Shown here: positions 31,606 through 41,261 of the stretch, piece by piece
Numbering within the stretch: the first letter of the stretch is position 1
How the letters are laid out: each line of letters begins with the position of its first letter
Assembly: GCF_021165935.1 (NCBI RefSeq)
Contig: NZ_CP088953.1
Coordinates: forward strand, 1,307,001-1,371,000
DNA length: 64,000 nt
DNA from: Microbulbifer elongatus
GTDB taxonomy: Bacteria > Pseudomonadota > Gammaproteobacteria > Pseudomonadales > Cellvibrionaceae
Direction: 5' to 3'
Notes under the pieces: model-generated
What the model was told of the DNA's origin: nothing
Seen by the model: only the letters and a program-made list of their open reading frames with translations
Databases searched by the model: none
Made by a program: the position numbers and the translations under genes

Positions 31606-33498
31606 TTATGGCGTGACTTTCAGAATCTGCCCGGCGAGCGCTGGCGCGGTCAGCGGCAGCTGGGCGGACAGGTCATCGGCGACGACCATTTCTACGGAGC
31701 CCTGGGTCAGCTGGTTGGTAAGGGTGTACTTACCGGGTGCCAGTTGCCACTCCTCGACCAGTGCTGTTGGTAGCTGCAGGGTGGTGGTAGCGTCGCTGTC
31801 AGCGAAGTTGGCGATCACCAGCAGGCGCTCGTCACCGGACCAGCGGGCAAAGCTATACAGCTTGTCCGTGTAGTTTTGTCCCCGTTCCCGGTTGTAGCGG
31901 TGCAGGTCGCGGTACTCTCCGGTGAGCGCCGGGCTCTGGCGGGAAAAGGTCAGCAGTTTGGCGTAGAAGTCGCGCAGGGATTTTTCGGATTCGCTGAGCT
32001 TTTCGCTATTGAACTGCCCTTCGTTATTCCAGCGACGGATGGTGGGCACGGACCAGTAATCGAAAATAGTGGTGCGGCTCGCTTTGCCAAAGCCCGCATC
32101 GCCGGCACCGGGCTCGCCCAGTTCCTGACCGAAGTAGAGCAATGTGGGTGCGCCGCTGCTGGTTGCAGAAACTACCATGGCGGGGATACCCGCCTTGGGG
32201 TTGCCGGCAAATTGCGGGCTGGCGATACGCTGCTCGTCGTGGTTTTCCATAAAGCGCAGCATATGGTCTTCGATACCGCTGAGGCTCTCCTGAATGTCCA
32301 CCAGGGGATCGGTGCCAGCCTTGCCCTCCATCACTGCGCGGATCGCATCGTAGGTACCCACCTTGTCGTACAGATAATCCATTTTGCCCAGGTGCACATA
32401 GTCGCGGTAGAGGTCTGGCTGGTAGATCTCCGCCAGCAACAAGGCGTCGGGTTTCTGCATTTTGATGGAAGAGTTCAGGTAGCTCCAGAACTCCACCGGC
32501 ACCATGCCGGCCATATCGTAGCGGAAGCCATCCACACCGAAGGCGAGCCAGTAGTCGGTGATCTCACGGAATTTTTTCCAGCTGCTGGGAATGTCTTTGT
32601 CAGCCCAGAAGGCGGCATGTGCGCGGTAGTCTTTCTGCGCGAGGTCTGCCGGTAACTCGGCAAAATCGTGGGAGCCATCCGGGCGCACGCCGAAATTGAT
32701 TTTTACGGTTTCGTACCAGTCGCCCTGTGCCGGTTGCGGTGCGCGGCTGCCATTTCCGGTCCATTTGGCCGGTACTTCCTTAAAGGCGCCGTCAATCAGT
32801 GGGTGGGCTTCGCCGTTCAGTGGAAGGTAACCGTCTTCCGCCACCGGTACCCGAAAGGATTCGCCGGGAACATAGTAGAAGTTGTTGTCACGGGCGTAGG
32901 CAACACTGGTGTCGTCGTCCACCCCGAAATCGCGCACGCCCTCGGGCTTGGCGAGAGACTGATAATTGCGCGCTACATGGTTGGGAACAATGTCGATAAT
33001 TACCTTGAGACCGGCATCGTGTGAGCGTTCGATCAGAGCCCTGAATTCCTCCAGCCGTTTGGCTGGGTCATCGGCAAGGTCTGGGTTCACACTGTAGTAG
33101 TCCTTGACCGCATAGGGAGATCCCGCGCGCCCCTTGATCACATCCGGATCGTCATTGCTGATACCGAAAGCGCTGTAGTCGCGCACCACCGCATGGTGCA
33201 GGGAGCCGGTGTACCAGATGTAGTCCGCACCCAGGGCTTTAATTTCCTGCAACGCTTTGGGAGTGAAGTCACTGAACTTGCCCACGCCGTTCTCTTCGAT
33301 CGTGCCCCAGGGCTTGTTGGTGGGGTTGGTGTTGCCGAACAGGCGCGGCAGCACCTGATAAATGACCGGTTTGCCATTGCTCTGGACTTCGGCCGTGGCC
33401 GCCCTGGGTTCACTGGTATTGGTGGGTTCCTGATGGCAGGCGGTAAGCGTGCCGGCGGCAATGGAAGTGGCCAAAAACAGGTGGATAAATTTTTTCAT
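31606..33498 (-). CDS. GH13 alpha-amylase family lipoprotein (second)
   Basis: A 630-residue lipoprotein (lipobox LTAC, Cys21). The GH13 barrel begins near residue 45 (PVIYQVLPRLFG). Catalytic residues are visible: nucleophile in GVDGFRYDMAG (D328), acid/base in LLAEIYQP (E357) and third aspartate in MENHDEQR (D421), with region I DIVPNHVARN. A beta-sheet C-domain follows from about 540. It is the distal gene of the minus-strand GH13/GH31/GH13 series. A periplasmic or surface location is likely, with maltodextrin as the probable substrate; subfamily not determined. It is separated from GH31 by a 183-base gap full of short hairpins. Confidence 0.9.
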   Translation of the reverse strand: MKKFIHLFLATSIAAGTLTACHQEPTNTSEPRAATAEVQSNGKPVIYQVLPRLFGNTNPTNKPWGTIEENGVGKFSDFTPKALQEIKALGADYIWYTGSLHHAVVRDYSAFGISNDDPDVIKGRAGSPYAVKDYYSVNPDLADDPAKRLEEFRALIERSHDAGLKVIIDIVPNHVARNYQSLAKPEGVRDFGVDDDTSVAYARDNNFYYVPGESFRVPVAEDGYLPLNGEAHPLIDGAFKEVPAKWTGNGSRAPQPAQGDWYETVKINFGVRPDGSHDFAELPADLAQKDYRAHAAFWADKDIPSSWKKFREITDYWLAFGVDGFRYDMAGMVPVEFWSYLNSSIKMQKPDALLLAEIYQPDLYRDYVHLGKMDYLYDKVGTYDAIRAVMEGKAGTDPLVDIQESLSGIEDHMLRFMENHDEQRIASPQFAGNPKAGIPAMVVSATSSGAPTLLYFGQELGEPGAGDAGFGKASRTTIFDYWSVPTIRRWNNEGQFNSEKLSESEKSLRDFYAKLLTFSRQSPALTGEYRDLHRYNRERGQNYTDKLYSFARWSGDERLLVIANFADSDATTTLQLPTALVEEWQLAPGKYTLTNQLTQGSVEMVVADDLSAQLPLTAPALAGQILKVTP

Positions 33499-33520
33499 AA
33501 GCTCGGTATTTGTTGTCTAG

Positions 33521-33660
33521 TGTAGGAGCCTGCTTGCAGGCGATTTTTCGGGCTGCAAATCAAGCAGCCGTCCATGGAGCAAACGCCGGCCCGGCCATCC
33601 ATGGCCGGTCGCAAATACGAGCAGCGAGCAGTGCTCGCTATGCGCTCAGATTTGCCCTGC
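33521..33660. repeat. REP/BIME-like cluster of short hairpins
   Basis: Begins with TGTAGGAGCCTGCTTGCAGG, close to the GTAGGAGC-type REP of pseudomonads. Then come GGCTGC/GCAGCC, CCGGCC/GGCCGG and GCGAGCAGTGCTCGC stems. It fills the GH31-GH13 gap on the transcript, where it could stabilise upstream mRNA or differentially limit the downstream gene. Confidence 0.65.
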
Positions 33661-33681
33661 AAGGTGTGCGTTGTAGCTTGG

Positions 33682-36141
33682 TTAGTTAATTACAGTCAGG
33701 CTCTGGCTTTTCTCGGACCAGTTGAATTTCACATGCAGGGTCTTGGCGCGCTTGTTGTACCAGGCCGTATTTTCGGCCAGCGCACTTTCCTTGCGCACCA
33801 GCGCCAGAGTCTGTTCACCCTGCTGCACGGCAACGGGCTGCGCTACGTTATGCAGCACCAGCTCGATACTGCGTGCCTGGGGAGCGCCGGCATAGCCGTT
33901 GCCTTCACGGCCAAAGCGGAATGCAATACCCGATTTGGTGCGCTCTCCGGCAAACGTCAGTTTCTCGTACTGACCCTTGGCGTAGGCATCCGCGGTAATC
34001 CCATCGTCTTCGTAGATATAGCCGCTGGAGCGGGGTGCGGATTCGTGAGCGTAGTAATCCAGACGCAGATTCGCGCTGGAGTAATCGCGGGTATTGTTCA
34101 GACCGGACACCGTTGGGATAAAGGCGCCGGCACGGACCAGCACCGGAATGGTTTCGAGGTCCACATCAATTTTCGCCAGGTCCCCACCGTACTGGTTATC
34201 GTTCCAGTAATCGAACCAGATGCCGCCGGGAAGCTGCACGGCAACTTCATCCACATCTTCCGCCGTAACCGGGGCAACCAGGAAATCGTTACCCCACAGG
34301 TAGGCGTCTTTGTGATCCATCAGCGCCAGGTCATTTTCGTTTTCGAAAAACAGCGGGCGCATCAGCGGCATGCCGGTCTGGCTGTTTTCAAACGCCAGGG
34401 TGTAGTTGTAAGGCAGCAGCTGATAGCGGAGCTTGACGAACTCGCGGGTGATATTGCGGGTTTTGCGGTCGTGGAACACGGGCTCCGGGGCGATGTGTTC
34501 CTGAGCGTGGGGGCGATACACCGGCTGGAACACACCGTATTGTAACCAGCGGATGTACAGTTCCCGGTCAAACTTCTCGCCGCCGGCAAAGCCGCCGAGA
34601 TCCGAGTGGGTATAGCCGAAGCCGAGCAGTCCCATCTGCAGAGACAGTTCTACCTGTGGCTGCAGACCACCCCATTCCCGGGCCACGTCACCGGTCCAGG
34701 GAATCATGCCGTAGCGTTGCGAGCCCGGGAAGCCGGCGCGCATCATGATAAAGGGACGCTGTTCCGGGCTATCTGCCTTCTCGTTTTCGAACAGCATCTG
34801 GGCCCAGCGGTGTCCGTAGGCGTTGTGAATCTCATCGGCCATACCGATGGCGTGCACTGTGTCTGCGGGGTGGACCTCGGGTTCGCCGAGATCGCCCCAC
34901 CAGCCGGAAACGCCCTGTTCTTTCAGGTCTTTGTAGATTTCCCAGAACCAGTCGCGACCGTCCTCGGAGAAAACGTCAATCAGGCCGGTATTGCCGAAAT
35001 AGAATTCAAACTGCTTGGGGTTGCCGGCGAGATTTTTTGCCAGCGCATTACTTGCCACTGCGTCGCTCCAGCGCTCGGAGGTCGAGAGCACAAACGGTTC
35101 GGTGACGAGGATGGTTTCAATTCCCTGCGCGCGCAGGTCGGCCATCATGTCCACCGGTGTCGGGAATGCGTTTTTATCCCACGCCAGGTTGCCCATATGG
35201 CCCTTGATATCCGGGCCGAACCAGTAAAGATCCAGTACCAATGCATCCAGCGGGAAATCTTCCTCGCGGAATTTTTCCACCACATCGCGCACTTCCTGTT
35301 CTGTGCGGTACCCGAAGCGGGAAGCGAAGTTGCCCAGCGCCCAACGCGGAGGCATTGGCTGCCGGCCGGTAACATCCACATAGTTCTCGATCAGCTGCGG
35401 GTAGGTTTCTCCGGCCACCACGATATAACTGGTGCGGCCCGCCTGCGCTTCAAACTGCAGTACGTTTGCCTCGCTGGCCCCCAGGTCCATCGCACCGGTG
35501 GCACTGTTGTCGAACAGCAGAATATATTTGTTGCTGCTCATGACCGCCGGCAGCCCGAAGTACATCTGGTCCGATTCGGTGGTATACCCGTAATGGGCTT
35601 TGTTGTAGAGCGGCAGGCGATGGCCGCGACGATCCATACCCAGTACCCGCTGGCCGCCGCCGATCAGTTTTTCATTATCACTCAGAGTAAAGCGAAAGCC
35701 GCGCATGGTCTGATTGGCAAAGAAACCGTGTTCTTCACTCAGCAGCGGCTTGTCGTCGCGCAGGTATTCGATGGCAAACGGCGACTTGTGGATAACCGCG
35801 GTGAGATCGCCGAGGGCGTACTGCAGTGCGTCCTGGGAAACACGCAGTTGCGCCGCGACATCCCGCTTGAGCTGATCGGCGCGGGCAAACGACGGCAGTT
35901 GCTTGATGCCGTCGCGCTGGTAGTGCACTTCCAGTGCGCTGGGGTTTACCGGGGTCAGGGTTACCTGACTGTCACTGGTTTCGATCACCAGTTGGTTATC
36001 GAGCAGCTGGTGGCTGCGATATTCCCGCACAGATTCTGCGAGCGCCGGTTGCGCGGCGGTGGCGAGGAGGGTGGGCAGCAGGGTAGCCAGCCCGAGTTTT
36101 TTCAGCAGCCTTGTGGGCTTCTTGGAATTTACTACTTTCAT
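33682..36141 (-). CDS. GH31 alpha-glucosidase, secreted
   Basis: An 819-residue exported GH31 enzyme. Signal peptide (1-36, ending QPALAES). The N-terminal beta-sandwich covers about 40-260; the barrel contains ALVLDLYWFG and the GH31 nucleophile motif GWWGDLGEPE (D417); later motifs RAGFPGSQRYG and WTGDVAREW (acid/base region) are present; C-terminal beta domains follow. It would release glucose from the non-reducing ends of maltodextrins in the periplasm. The ATG at 36141 is favoured because the signal peptide begins there; the frame is open to 36315 but that extension runs through a palindromic repeat. It lies between two GH13 genes on the minus strand. Confidence 0.9.
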   Translation of the reverse strand: MKVVNSKKPTRLLKKLGLATLLPTLLATAAQPALAESVREYRSHQLLDNQLVIETSDSQVTLTPVNPSALEVHYQRDGIKQLPSFARADQLKRDVAAQLRVSQDALQYALGDLTAVIHKSPFAIEYLRDDKPLLSEEHGFFANQTMRGFRFTLSDNEKLIGGGQRVLGMDRRGHRLPLYNKAHYGYTTESDQMYFGLPAVMSSNKYILLFDNSATGAMDLGASEANVLQFEAQAGRTSYIVVAGETYPQLIENYVDVTGRQPMPPRWALGNFASRFGYRTEQEVRDVVEKFREEDFPLDALVLDLYWFGPDIKGHMGNLAWDKNAFPTPVDMMADLRAQGIETILVTEPFVLSTSERWSDAVASNALAKNLAGNPKQFEFYFGNTGLIDVFSEDGRDWFWEIYKDLKEQGVSGWWGDLGEPEVHPADTVHAIGMADEIHNAYGHRWAQMLFENEKADSPEQRPFIMMRAGFPGSQRYGMIPWTGDVAREWGGLQPQVELSLQMGLLGFGYTHSDLGGFAGGEKFDRELYIRWLQYGVFQPVYRPHAQEHIAPEPVFHDRKTRNITREFVKLRYQLLPYNYTLAFENSQTGMPLMRPLFFENENDLALMDHKDAYLWGNDFLVAPVTAEDVDEVAVQLPGGIWFDYWNDNQYGGDLAKIDVDLETIPVLVRAGAFIPTVSGLNNTRDYSSANLRLDYYAHESAPRSSGYIYEDDGITADAYAKGQYEKLTFAGERTKSGIAFRFGREGNGYAGAPQARSIELVLHNVAQPVAVQQGEQTLALVRKESALAENTAWYNKRAKTLHVKFNWSEKSQSLTVIN

Positions 36142-36201
36142 CGTCTTCGCTTTTTGTATCTGTAATGTTAATTCGGGTTTACGGTGCTCGCTCCGCAACT
36201 C

Positions 36202-36270
36202 CGTCATGCCGGACTTGATCCGGCATCCAGCTGTGCTGGATCTGGATACCGGATCAAGTCCGGTATGACG
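36202..36270. repeat. Palindromic intergenic repeat element
   Basis: A 29-base arm (36202-36230, beginning CGTCATGCCGGACTTGATCC) and its near-perfect inverse (36242-36270), with two differences that keep G-U pairing, flank an 11-base loop. It resembles the dispersed CGTCATNCCGG elements of many proteobacteria. It sits between the cyclomaltodextrinase-like and GH31 genes. Confidence 0.8.
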
Positions 36271-36286
36271 AAGTGAGAGGGTTTCG

Positions 36287-38176
36287 CTAGTGGACCTCAA
36301 CAACCGCCACATCACCTGCAGGGATCACCATCTCTTTCAGCGGAGTGGACTTGCCGGAGGTAATGTTGGTTGCTTTGGATTTTGTTCCCAGCATTTCTGC
36401 CAGATGCGCCAGCGGCAGCTCACGGGCGGTATCGCTCTTGTTGATCGCTACCATGACCGTGTCGTTGTCGTCATAGCGGAAATACACATAGAGGCCATCG
36501 ATGGGGGCAAAGTGCTTGAGCTTGCCGTTGTGGATAACGTCTTTGTCCTTGCGCCAATTGAACAGGGTGCGCACAAACTGCTGGGCCTGTTTCTGTTCTG
36601 CGCTCAGGTTTTTACCGCTGAATGCGTTTACCTTGTCGCCGGCCCAGCCGCCGGGAAAATCGCTGCGCACAATGCCATCGTCCCGGTGCTTGGGGCTTTT
36701 CGCCAGAATCTCATCGCCGTAATAGAACTGCGGAATACCGCGCATGGTGGCGATGTAGGCCATGGCCATCCGGTACTTGCCCAGGTCTTCATCCAGCTGA
36801 CTGTAAATCCGGCTCATATCGTGGTTGCCGGCGAGGATCACCAGATTGTTCGGATCGGGATAGAGCACATCGTTGGCCAGTGACTCATACAGGGAAATCA
36901 GGCCGGTGCTCCAGGTTTCGGATTTTTCCAGCCCTTCACGCAGGCCGTAGAGCAGGGGGAAATCCATCATGCTGGGGACATGGGAGACGTAGCCGTTGCG
37001 GTTGTGATTGCCGGCCTGCCAGTAGGCCACCAGCGCCGCCTGCCGCGTCCACTCTTCGCCGACGATATTGAAATTGGGGTATTCCCGCATCAGGCGCTCG
37101 GACCAGCGGGTAAGAAAGTCCGCATCGGAATAGGCATAGGTATCCACGCGAATCCCGGAGAGGTCCGCGTACTCCACCCACCAGATGGCGTTCTGGATCA
37201 GGTAATTGGCCACCCGCGGGTTGCGCTGATTGGGGTCCGGCATGGAGTCTACAAACCAGCCGTCGGTAAACAGCTGGTGGTCCTTGTGACTGGCGTAGGG
37301 ATCCATATGTACGGTACGGGCGTGATTGGTGTACTCGAATTCGCCCTTTTCGATACCGGTGCCGTTGAGCCAGTCATCGCCGGGCAGATCTTCCAGCCAC
37401 CAGTGACCGTCGCCAATATGGTTTGGCACCATATCCTGAATCACCCCAATCCCTTTCTGCTTTGCCGCCGCCACAAACCCGCGGAAGTCTTCATTGCTGC
37501 CGTAACGCGGGTCGATGCGGTACAGATCCGTGGCGGAATAACCGTGATAGGAGTAGGCCGGCTGGTTATTTTCCACCAGCGGGTTGGGCCAGATCTGGGT
37601 AAAGCCCATATCGGCGATGTAATCCAGGTGCGCCTGCATACCGGCGATATCGCCGCCGTGACGGCCACCGGGGGCGCTGCGGTCCGGCCCTTCCAGCATA
37701 TCCGGGGCGCGGTCATTGGCGGGGTCGCCATTGGCGAATCGGTCCGGGGTGATCAGGTAGATGGTGTCACTGCTGTCGAAGCCCTGGCGCTCGGCGGAGC
37801 CGACGCGGCGCTGTTTCAGGGTGTATTCAACGGTGATCGGATTGTCGCCGTTGTGCAGTTTGATCGGCAGGGTGCCGGGCCTGGCGTCGTCGCTGATCGC
37901 CAGATTGATAAACAGGTAATTGGGGTTCTGCTCCCGCTCGGTACCGCTCAGGGTAACGCCGGGGTAGTCGATGGTGACTGCGGCGTCTGCAATAGCGTCG
38001 CCATACAGCATCAGCTGCAGGTTGGGCTCCGCCATCTGCGTCCACCAGAAGGGTGGTTCCACCCGTTCAACCGCGGGCTGGTCGGAGGCATTCGCCCCCA
38101 TGGTCAGTGCCATCAGCGCCGAAAACAGCGGGGCGGACAGTCGTGCCCGAGGGCGGCGGGGAGTATCCATCATCAT
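36287..38176 (-). CDS. GH13 cyclomaltodextrinase/neopullulanase-like enzyme
   Basis: A 629-residue exported GH13 enzyme. After a signal peptide (ending GANASD) it has the N-terminal cyclomaltodextrinase beta-domain (about 30-125, VERVEPPFWWTQMAEPNLQLMLYG), the catalytic barrel (YLITPDRFANGDPAND, DMVPNHIGD, nucleophile in GIRVDTYAYSD, D345, acid/base in VGEEW, AGNHDMSR) and the Cyc-maltodext_C domain. The PF09087/PF10438 domain pair is typical of SusA-like neopullulanases that open cyclodextrins and cut maltodextrins in the periplasm. The start is placed at ATG 38176 with AGGTG 8 bases before; GTG 38185 is possible. It is divergent from the secreted GH13 at 38469. Confidence 0.9.
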   Translation of the reverse strand: MMMDTPRRPRARLSAPLFSALMALTMGANASDQPAVERVEPPFWWTQMAEPNLQLMLYGDAIADAAVTIDYPGVTLSGTEREQNPNYLFINLAISDDARPGTLPIKLHNGDNPITVEYTLKQRRVGSAERQGFDSSDTIYLITPDRFANGDPANDRAPDMLEGPDRSAPGGRHGGDIAGMQAHLDYIADMGFTQIWPNPLVENNQPAYSYHGYSATDLYRIDPRYGSNEDFRGFVAAAKQKGIGVIQDMVPNHIGDGHWWLEDLPGDDWLNGTGIEKGEFEYTNHARTVHMDPYASHKDHQLFTDGWFVDSMPDPNQRNPRVANYLIQNAIWWVEYADLSGIRVDTYAYSDADFLTRWSERLMREYPNFNIVGEEWTRQAALVAYWQAGNHNRNGYVSHVPSMMDFPLLYGLREGLEKSETWSTGLISLYESLANDVLYPDPNNLVILAGNHDMSRIYSQLDEDLGKYRMAMAYIATMRGIPQFYYGDEILAKSPKHRDDGIVRSDFPGGWAGDKVNAFSGKNLSAEQKQAQQFVRTLFNWRKDKDVIHNGKLKHFAPIDGLYVYFRYDDNDTVMVAINKSDTARELPLAHLAEMLGTKSKATNITSGKSTPLKEMVIPAGDVAVVEVH

Positions 38177-38356
38177 CGCGGTCACCTGTTATTGGTCTGG
38201 GCGCTCTATCCCAAGGGACGCTAATCCGGGGACTGTTCGCACTTTTTTTCACCATTGTGCCCACTCTGCACCCCCCTGTTATCCCCCTCCCGGCGGGGGG
38301 AGTCGCCGGGGCTCCCCTTTCGTGGGGCTGGCGCGCAATTTCACCACGCCCCACCC

Positions 38357-38366
38357 GGGGAGGAGG
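38357..38366 (+). promoter_or_regulatory. MalT-like box in a divergent GH13 promoter region
   Basis: A perfect GGGGAGGAGG (context CACGCCCCACCC), 102 bases before the plus-strand GH13 and 181 bases before the minus-strand cyclomaltodextrinase-like gene, so it may serve either. An additional GC-rich inverted repeat, CCCCTCCCGGCGGGGGGAG, lies at 38284-38302. Confidence 0.55.
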
Positions 38367-38468
38367 TACCGCAGCGCCAGTTCGGCAGTATGTACAGGAG
38401 CCCGCAGTAGCGCGGATCTGCAGTAGAAAGTTCGCCGGGCACACCTTTAAGAAAAATAATCAACCGAG

Positions 38469-40745
38469 ATGATGAATATGAACAAGAGTTACCTGGCCCT
38501 GGCGGCACTGCTGCTGGGTACGAGTTCTATGGCGCAGGCAGAATGGTTCCTGCGCGGCACCCACAACCACTGGCAAGCGGATCAGATGCAGGATGTCGGC
38601 AGCAACACCATGCTCGCCGACGATGTGGTCTTCACCACCGCCGGCGAGATCAAATTCGACCGCTGGGGAGACTGGAGTGAAAACTATGGTGCCAATGGGC
38701 AGTTGAACGGCAATAACATTCCGGTCGCTGCCGGCACCTGGGACATCAAGTTCTACACCGATACCCACGACTATCACATTATTCCGGCGGACGACCCGGT
38801 AACCCCCGCAGCCACCCTGCACCTGCGCGGGACGCACAATGGCTGGGCCGCCGGTGACCTGCTTACGCGGATCGGTGACAGCGATGAATACGAAGCCTGT
38901 CGCAACTTCACTAGCGGTGACGGCAACGGTGGCCCGCGCTTCAAAATCGATCCCAGCGGCAGCTGGGCCGGGAGTCAGTTCCCCGCACAAGATGCCACCG
39001 CCAGTGGCTGGACCCATATTGTCGCCAATGGCGAGAGCAACAGCCTTGTGAGCATCACCGTGGATCTCGACGAAAACTGTGGCACAGCTCCCCAGGATAG
39101 CGATGGCGACGGCGTGCCGGACGGCGCAGACCTTTGCCCCAACACCCCTGCTGGTGCCACTGTGGATGCCGATGGCTGCGAAGTGGAGCAGCCGGTACTG
39201 AGCGATTTCCGCAACCGCAGCATGTACTTCGTATTTGTGGACCGCTTCGCCAATGGCGACCCCAGTAACGACAACGGCAACAATCCGGCCGCAACCTCCA
39301 GCACCAAATCCGCCGGCGGCCTGTCCGAGTGGAAAAAATACTGGGGGGGCGACATTCAGGGCCTGATCGACAAGCTCGACTATCTGGAAGCGCTCGGCGT
39401 TACCGCTATCTGGGTCACTCCGCTGAACGACAATATCGACAATTCAGGATCGGATGGGGCCTACCACGGCTACTGGGGGCGCGACTTCTACGAAGTGGAC
39501 GAGCACCTGGGGGACTGGGCGCTGGTGGATCAGCTGGATGCGGAAATGGAAGCGCGCGGTATGAAGCTCGTGCTGGATATCGCCCTCAACCACTCCAACC
39601 AGGACGATCAGTACGAGTTTGGCGCACTCTATAAAGAGGGCACTTTTATCACCGATGTGAATCAGGATAACGGTACCTGGTATCACCACAACGGCGCTAT
39701 CGCCGACTGCGGTGACAGTGACCCATCCACCACCTGTGGTGGCGAATGGGACGACCCCTGGTCTTTCACCAACAAGACCCTGTTCAACCTCACCGACTTC
39801 AACCACGGGTTTAACAGCAATAGCGCGGCAGATCAGTACCTGATTGATGCTGCGATCAAGTGGATGAGTCACGGCGTGGATGCCTTCCGTATCGATGCCA
39901 TCAAGCATATTGAGCCCAACTTCATCAATCGCTTCAGTCAGGCCGTACGCGCGGTCGACCCGAATGTGTATATCTTCGGAGAGTGGTACGGCGCCGGTGC
40001 CGGTGAAAGCCTGTCGATGACCTTCCTCAATGAGAACCGCGGCTCCGAGCTGTTGGACTTCCAGCTGCGCAACAACATCGAAGCGGCCATTGCCGGCGAT
40101 ATCACCATGACCCAGCTGAACACGCACATCGAGTCGCGCGCGGGGGCCATGGGCAATCGGGAAAGCTGGCAGCCCATCTTCCTCGACAACCACGACGCGA
40201 CGCGCACCAGTGTGTTCCTGCAGACTACCGGCCCGGTTGATAACGGCCGCACCGGTAAAGGGTTCAGCAAGGCGCTCGCCGATGCACGCCAGAACCTGGG
40301 GATGGCCCTGGTGATGACCCTGCCGGGCATTCCCACCATCTATTACGGCAGCGAACAGAACAGCACCTGGTTTGCCGCCAATGGCGATGGTCAGGTCGGT
40401 CACGATCCCTACAACCGCGAGGGTATGCCCTCCTTCAGCGAAACCACGCAGGCGTTCCAGCTGATCAGCGCCCTGGCCAACCTGCGCGCCCAGAGCCCGG
40501 CACTCGCTTCCGGCAGTTACAACGAGCGCTGGGTGAATCAGGACATTCTGGTGTTCGAGCGGATCCAGGGTAGCGACGCGGTAATGGTGGCCGTTAACCG
40601 CGGTGGCAGCACCTCCATCAACGTGAGCAATCTGGCACTGGCCGACGGGCAGTACAGCAGCCTGGTGGGCAGTGATTCGGTGAGTGTGAGTGGTGGCTCC
40701 GCGGTTCTGAATCTGGATGCCAACGAAGTCATCGTGTTGCACTAA
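38469..40745 (+). CDS. Secreted GH13 amylase with N-terminal starch-binding-like modules
   Basis: A 758-residue exported GH13 enzyme. Signal peptide ends SMAQA. Two small tandem modules follow (AEWFLRGTHNHWQADQM and TLHLRGTHNGWAAGDLL, about 25-100 and 115-195), similar to the first module of the 1885-residue protein, then a calcium-binding thrombospondin type-3 stretch (DSDGDGVPDGADLCPNTPAG, about 213-232). The barrel from about 245 shows CGTase/alpha-amylase features: YFVFVDRFANGDPSND, DIALNHSNQ, nucleophile in AFRIDAIKH (D476), acid/base in FGEWYG (E505) and DNHDATR (D576). No lipobox, so it is probably released or bound to starch. It likely makes the first cuts for the TonB system. Confidence 0.9.
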   Translation: MMNMNKSYLALAALLLGTSSMAQAEWFLRGTHNHWQADQMQDVGSNTMLADDVVFTTAGEIKFDRWGDWSENYGANGQLNGNNIPVAAGTWDIKFYTDTHDYHIIPADDPVTPAATLHLRGTHNGWAAGDLLTRIGDSDEYEACRNFTSGDGNGGPRFKIDPSGSWAGSQFPAQDATASGWTHIVANGESNSLVSITVDLDENCGTAPQDSDGDGVPDGADLCPNTPAGATVDADGCEVEQPVLSDFRNRSMYFVFVDRFANGDPSNDNGNNPAATSSTKSAGGLSEWKKYWGGDIQGLIDKLDYLEALGVTAIWVTPLNDNIDNSGSDGAYHGYWGRDFYEVDEHLGDWALVDQLDAEMEARGMKLVLDIALNHSNQDDQYEFGALYKEGTFITDVNQDNGTWYHHNGAIADCGDSDPSTTCGGEWDDPWSFTNKTLFNLTDFNHGFNSNSAADQYLIDAAIKWMSHGVDAFRIDAIKHIEPNFINRFSQAVRAVDPNVYIFGEWYGAGAGESLSMTFLNENRGSELLDFQLRNNIEAAIAGDITMTQLNTHIESRAGAMGNRESWQPIFLDNHDATRTSVFLQTTGPVDNGRTGKGFSKALADARQNLGMALVMTLPGIPTIYYGSEQNSTWFAANGDGQVGHDPYNREGMPSFSETTQAFQLISALANLRAQSPALASGSYNERWVNQDILVFERIQGSDAVMVAVNRGGSTSINVSNLALADGQYSSLVGSDSVSVSGGSAVLNLDANEVIVLH

Positions 40746-40781
40746 ACAGCATTGTCCCGTGCCTGCTCACAGGGCACTGGG

Positions 40782-41261
40782 CTAGCGGTCTTTTCCTGAA
40801 GCCCCGGGCAGCCGCTCGGGGCTTTCTATTTTGGTGATGGTGCCCCGGTCGATGTGTACCAGAGAAATGCGTTGTGTCTGCAGCTTTGCCATCTCCGCGG
40901 GGTGCACGGAAAACCTGCGCGCCTGGGATTCCGGGGGGAGCGGTGAGGGTGGGTTTCTGGCATCGGCAACCGACTTCAGGTATTCGCGGCGGCTGATCGC
41001 AAGAACGGAAAGTGATAGAGAAAACAATACGATCAATTTGAAGAATGGCAGCAGTTCCTGGAAAAAAAGTTTCGCGTGAACCGGCGGGAGAGCGTCGCGC
41101 AGGCCAAGCGCCACTTCGGTAGCGTGCCAGGCGATAGTCAGCACTGGTTGCAGCAACCAGATCATCAGGGCCCACGCCAGAAAGGTGAGAGCACCATCGC
41201 GCAAACGGCACCACCTGGGAACCTTTGCCCGGTCAATAATCGGCGGCCAGACTGGATTCAT
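40782..41261 (-). CDS. pgaD: PgaD-like protein, poly-GlcNAc synthase accessory subunit
   Basis: A 159-residue inner-membrane protein with two membrane helices (GALTFLAWALMIWLLQPVLTIAW and FFKLIVLFSLSLSVLAIS) and a cytoplasmic tail, matching PgaD in size and topology. PgaD supports the PgaC glycosyltransferase, and in E. coli the pair responds to cyclic di-GMP. It overlaps pgaC by four bases (ATGA). Its 3' end also encodes the hairpin that terminates the convergent GH13 transcript. Confidence 0.8.
   Translation of the reverse strand: MNPVWPPIIDRAKVPRWCRLRDGALTFLAWALMIWLLQPVLTIAWHATEVALGLRDALPPVHAKLFFQELLPFFKLIVLFSLSLSVLAISRREYLKSVADARNPPSPLPPESQARRFSVHPAEMAKLQTQRISLVHIDRGTITKIESPERLPGASGKDR
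40799..40831 (+). terminator. Terminator for GH13, inside the pgaD 3' end
   Basis: AAGCCCCG (40799-40806) pairs with CGGGGCTT (40817-40824), then TCTATTTT. It lies 54 bases after the GH13 stop and falls inside the last codons of the convergent pgaD gene. Confidence 0.65.

Noticed and set aside
36142..36315. N-terminal extension of GH31
   Set aside because: The extension translates a palindromic intergenic repeat and precedes a clear signal peptide that starts at 36141.
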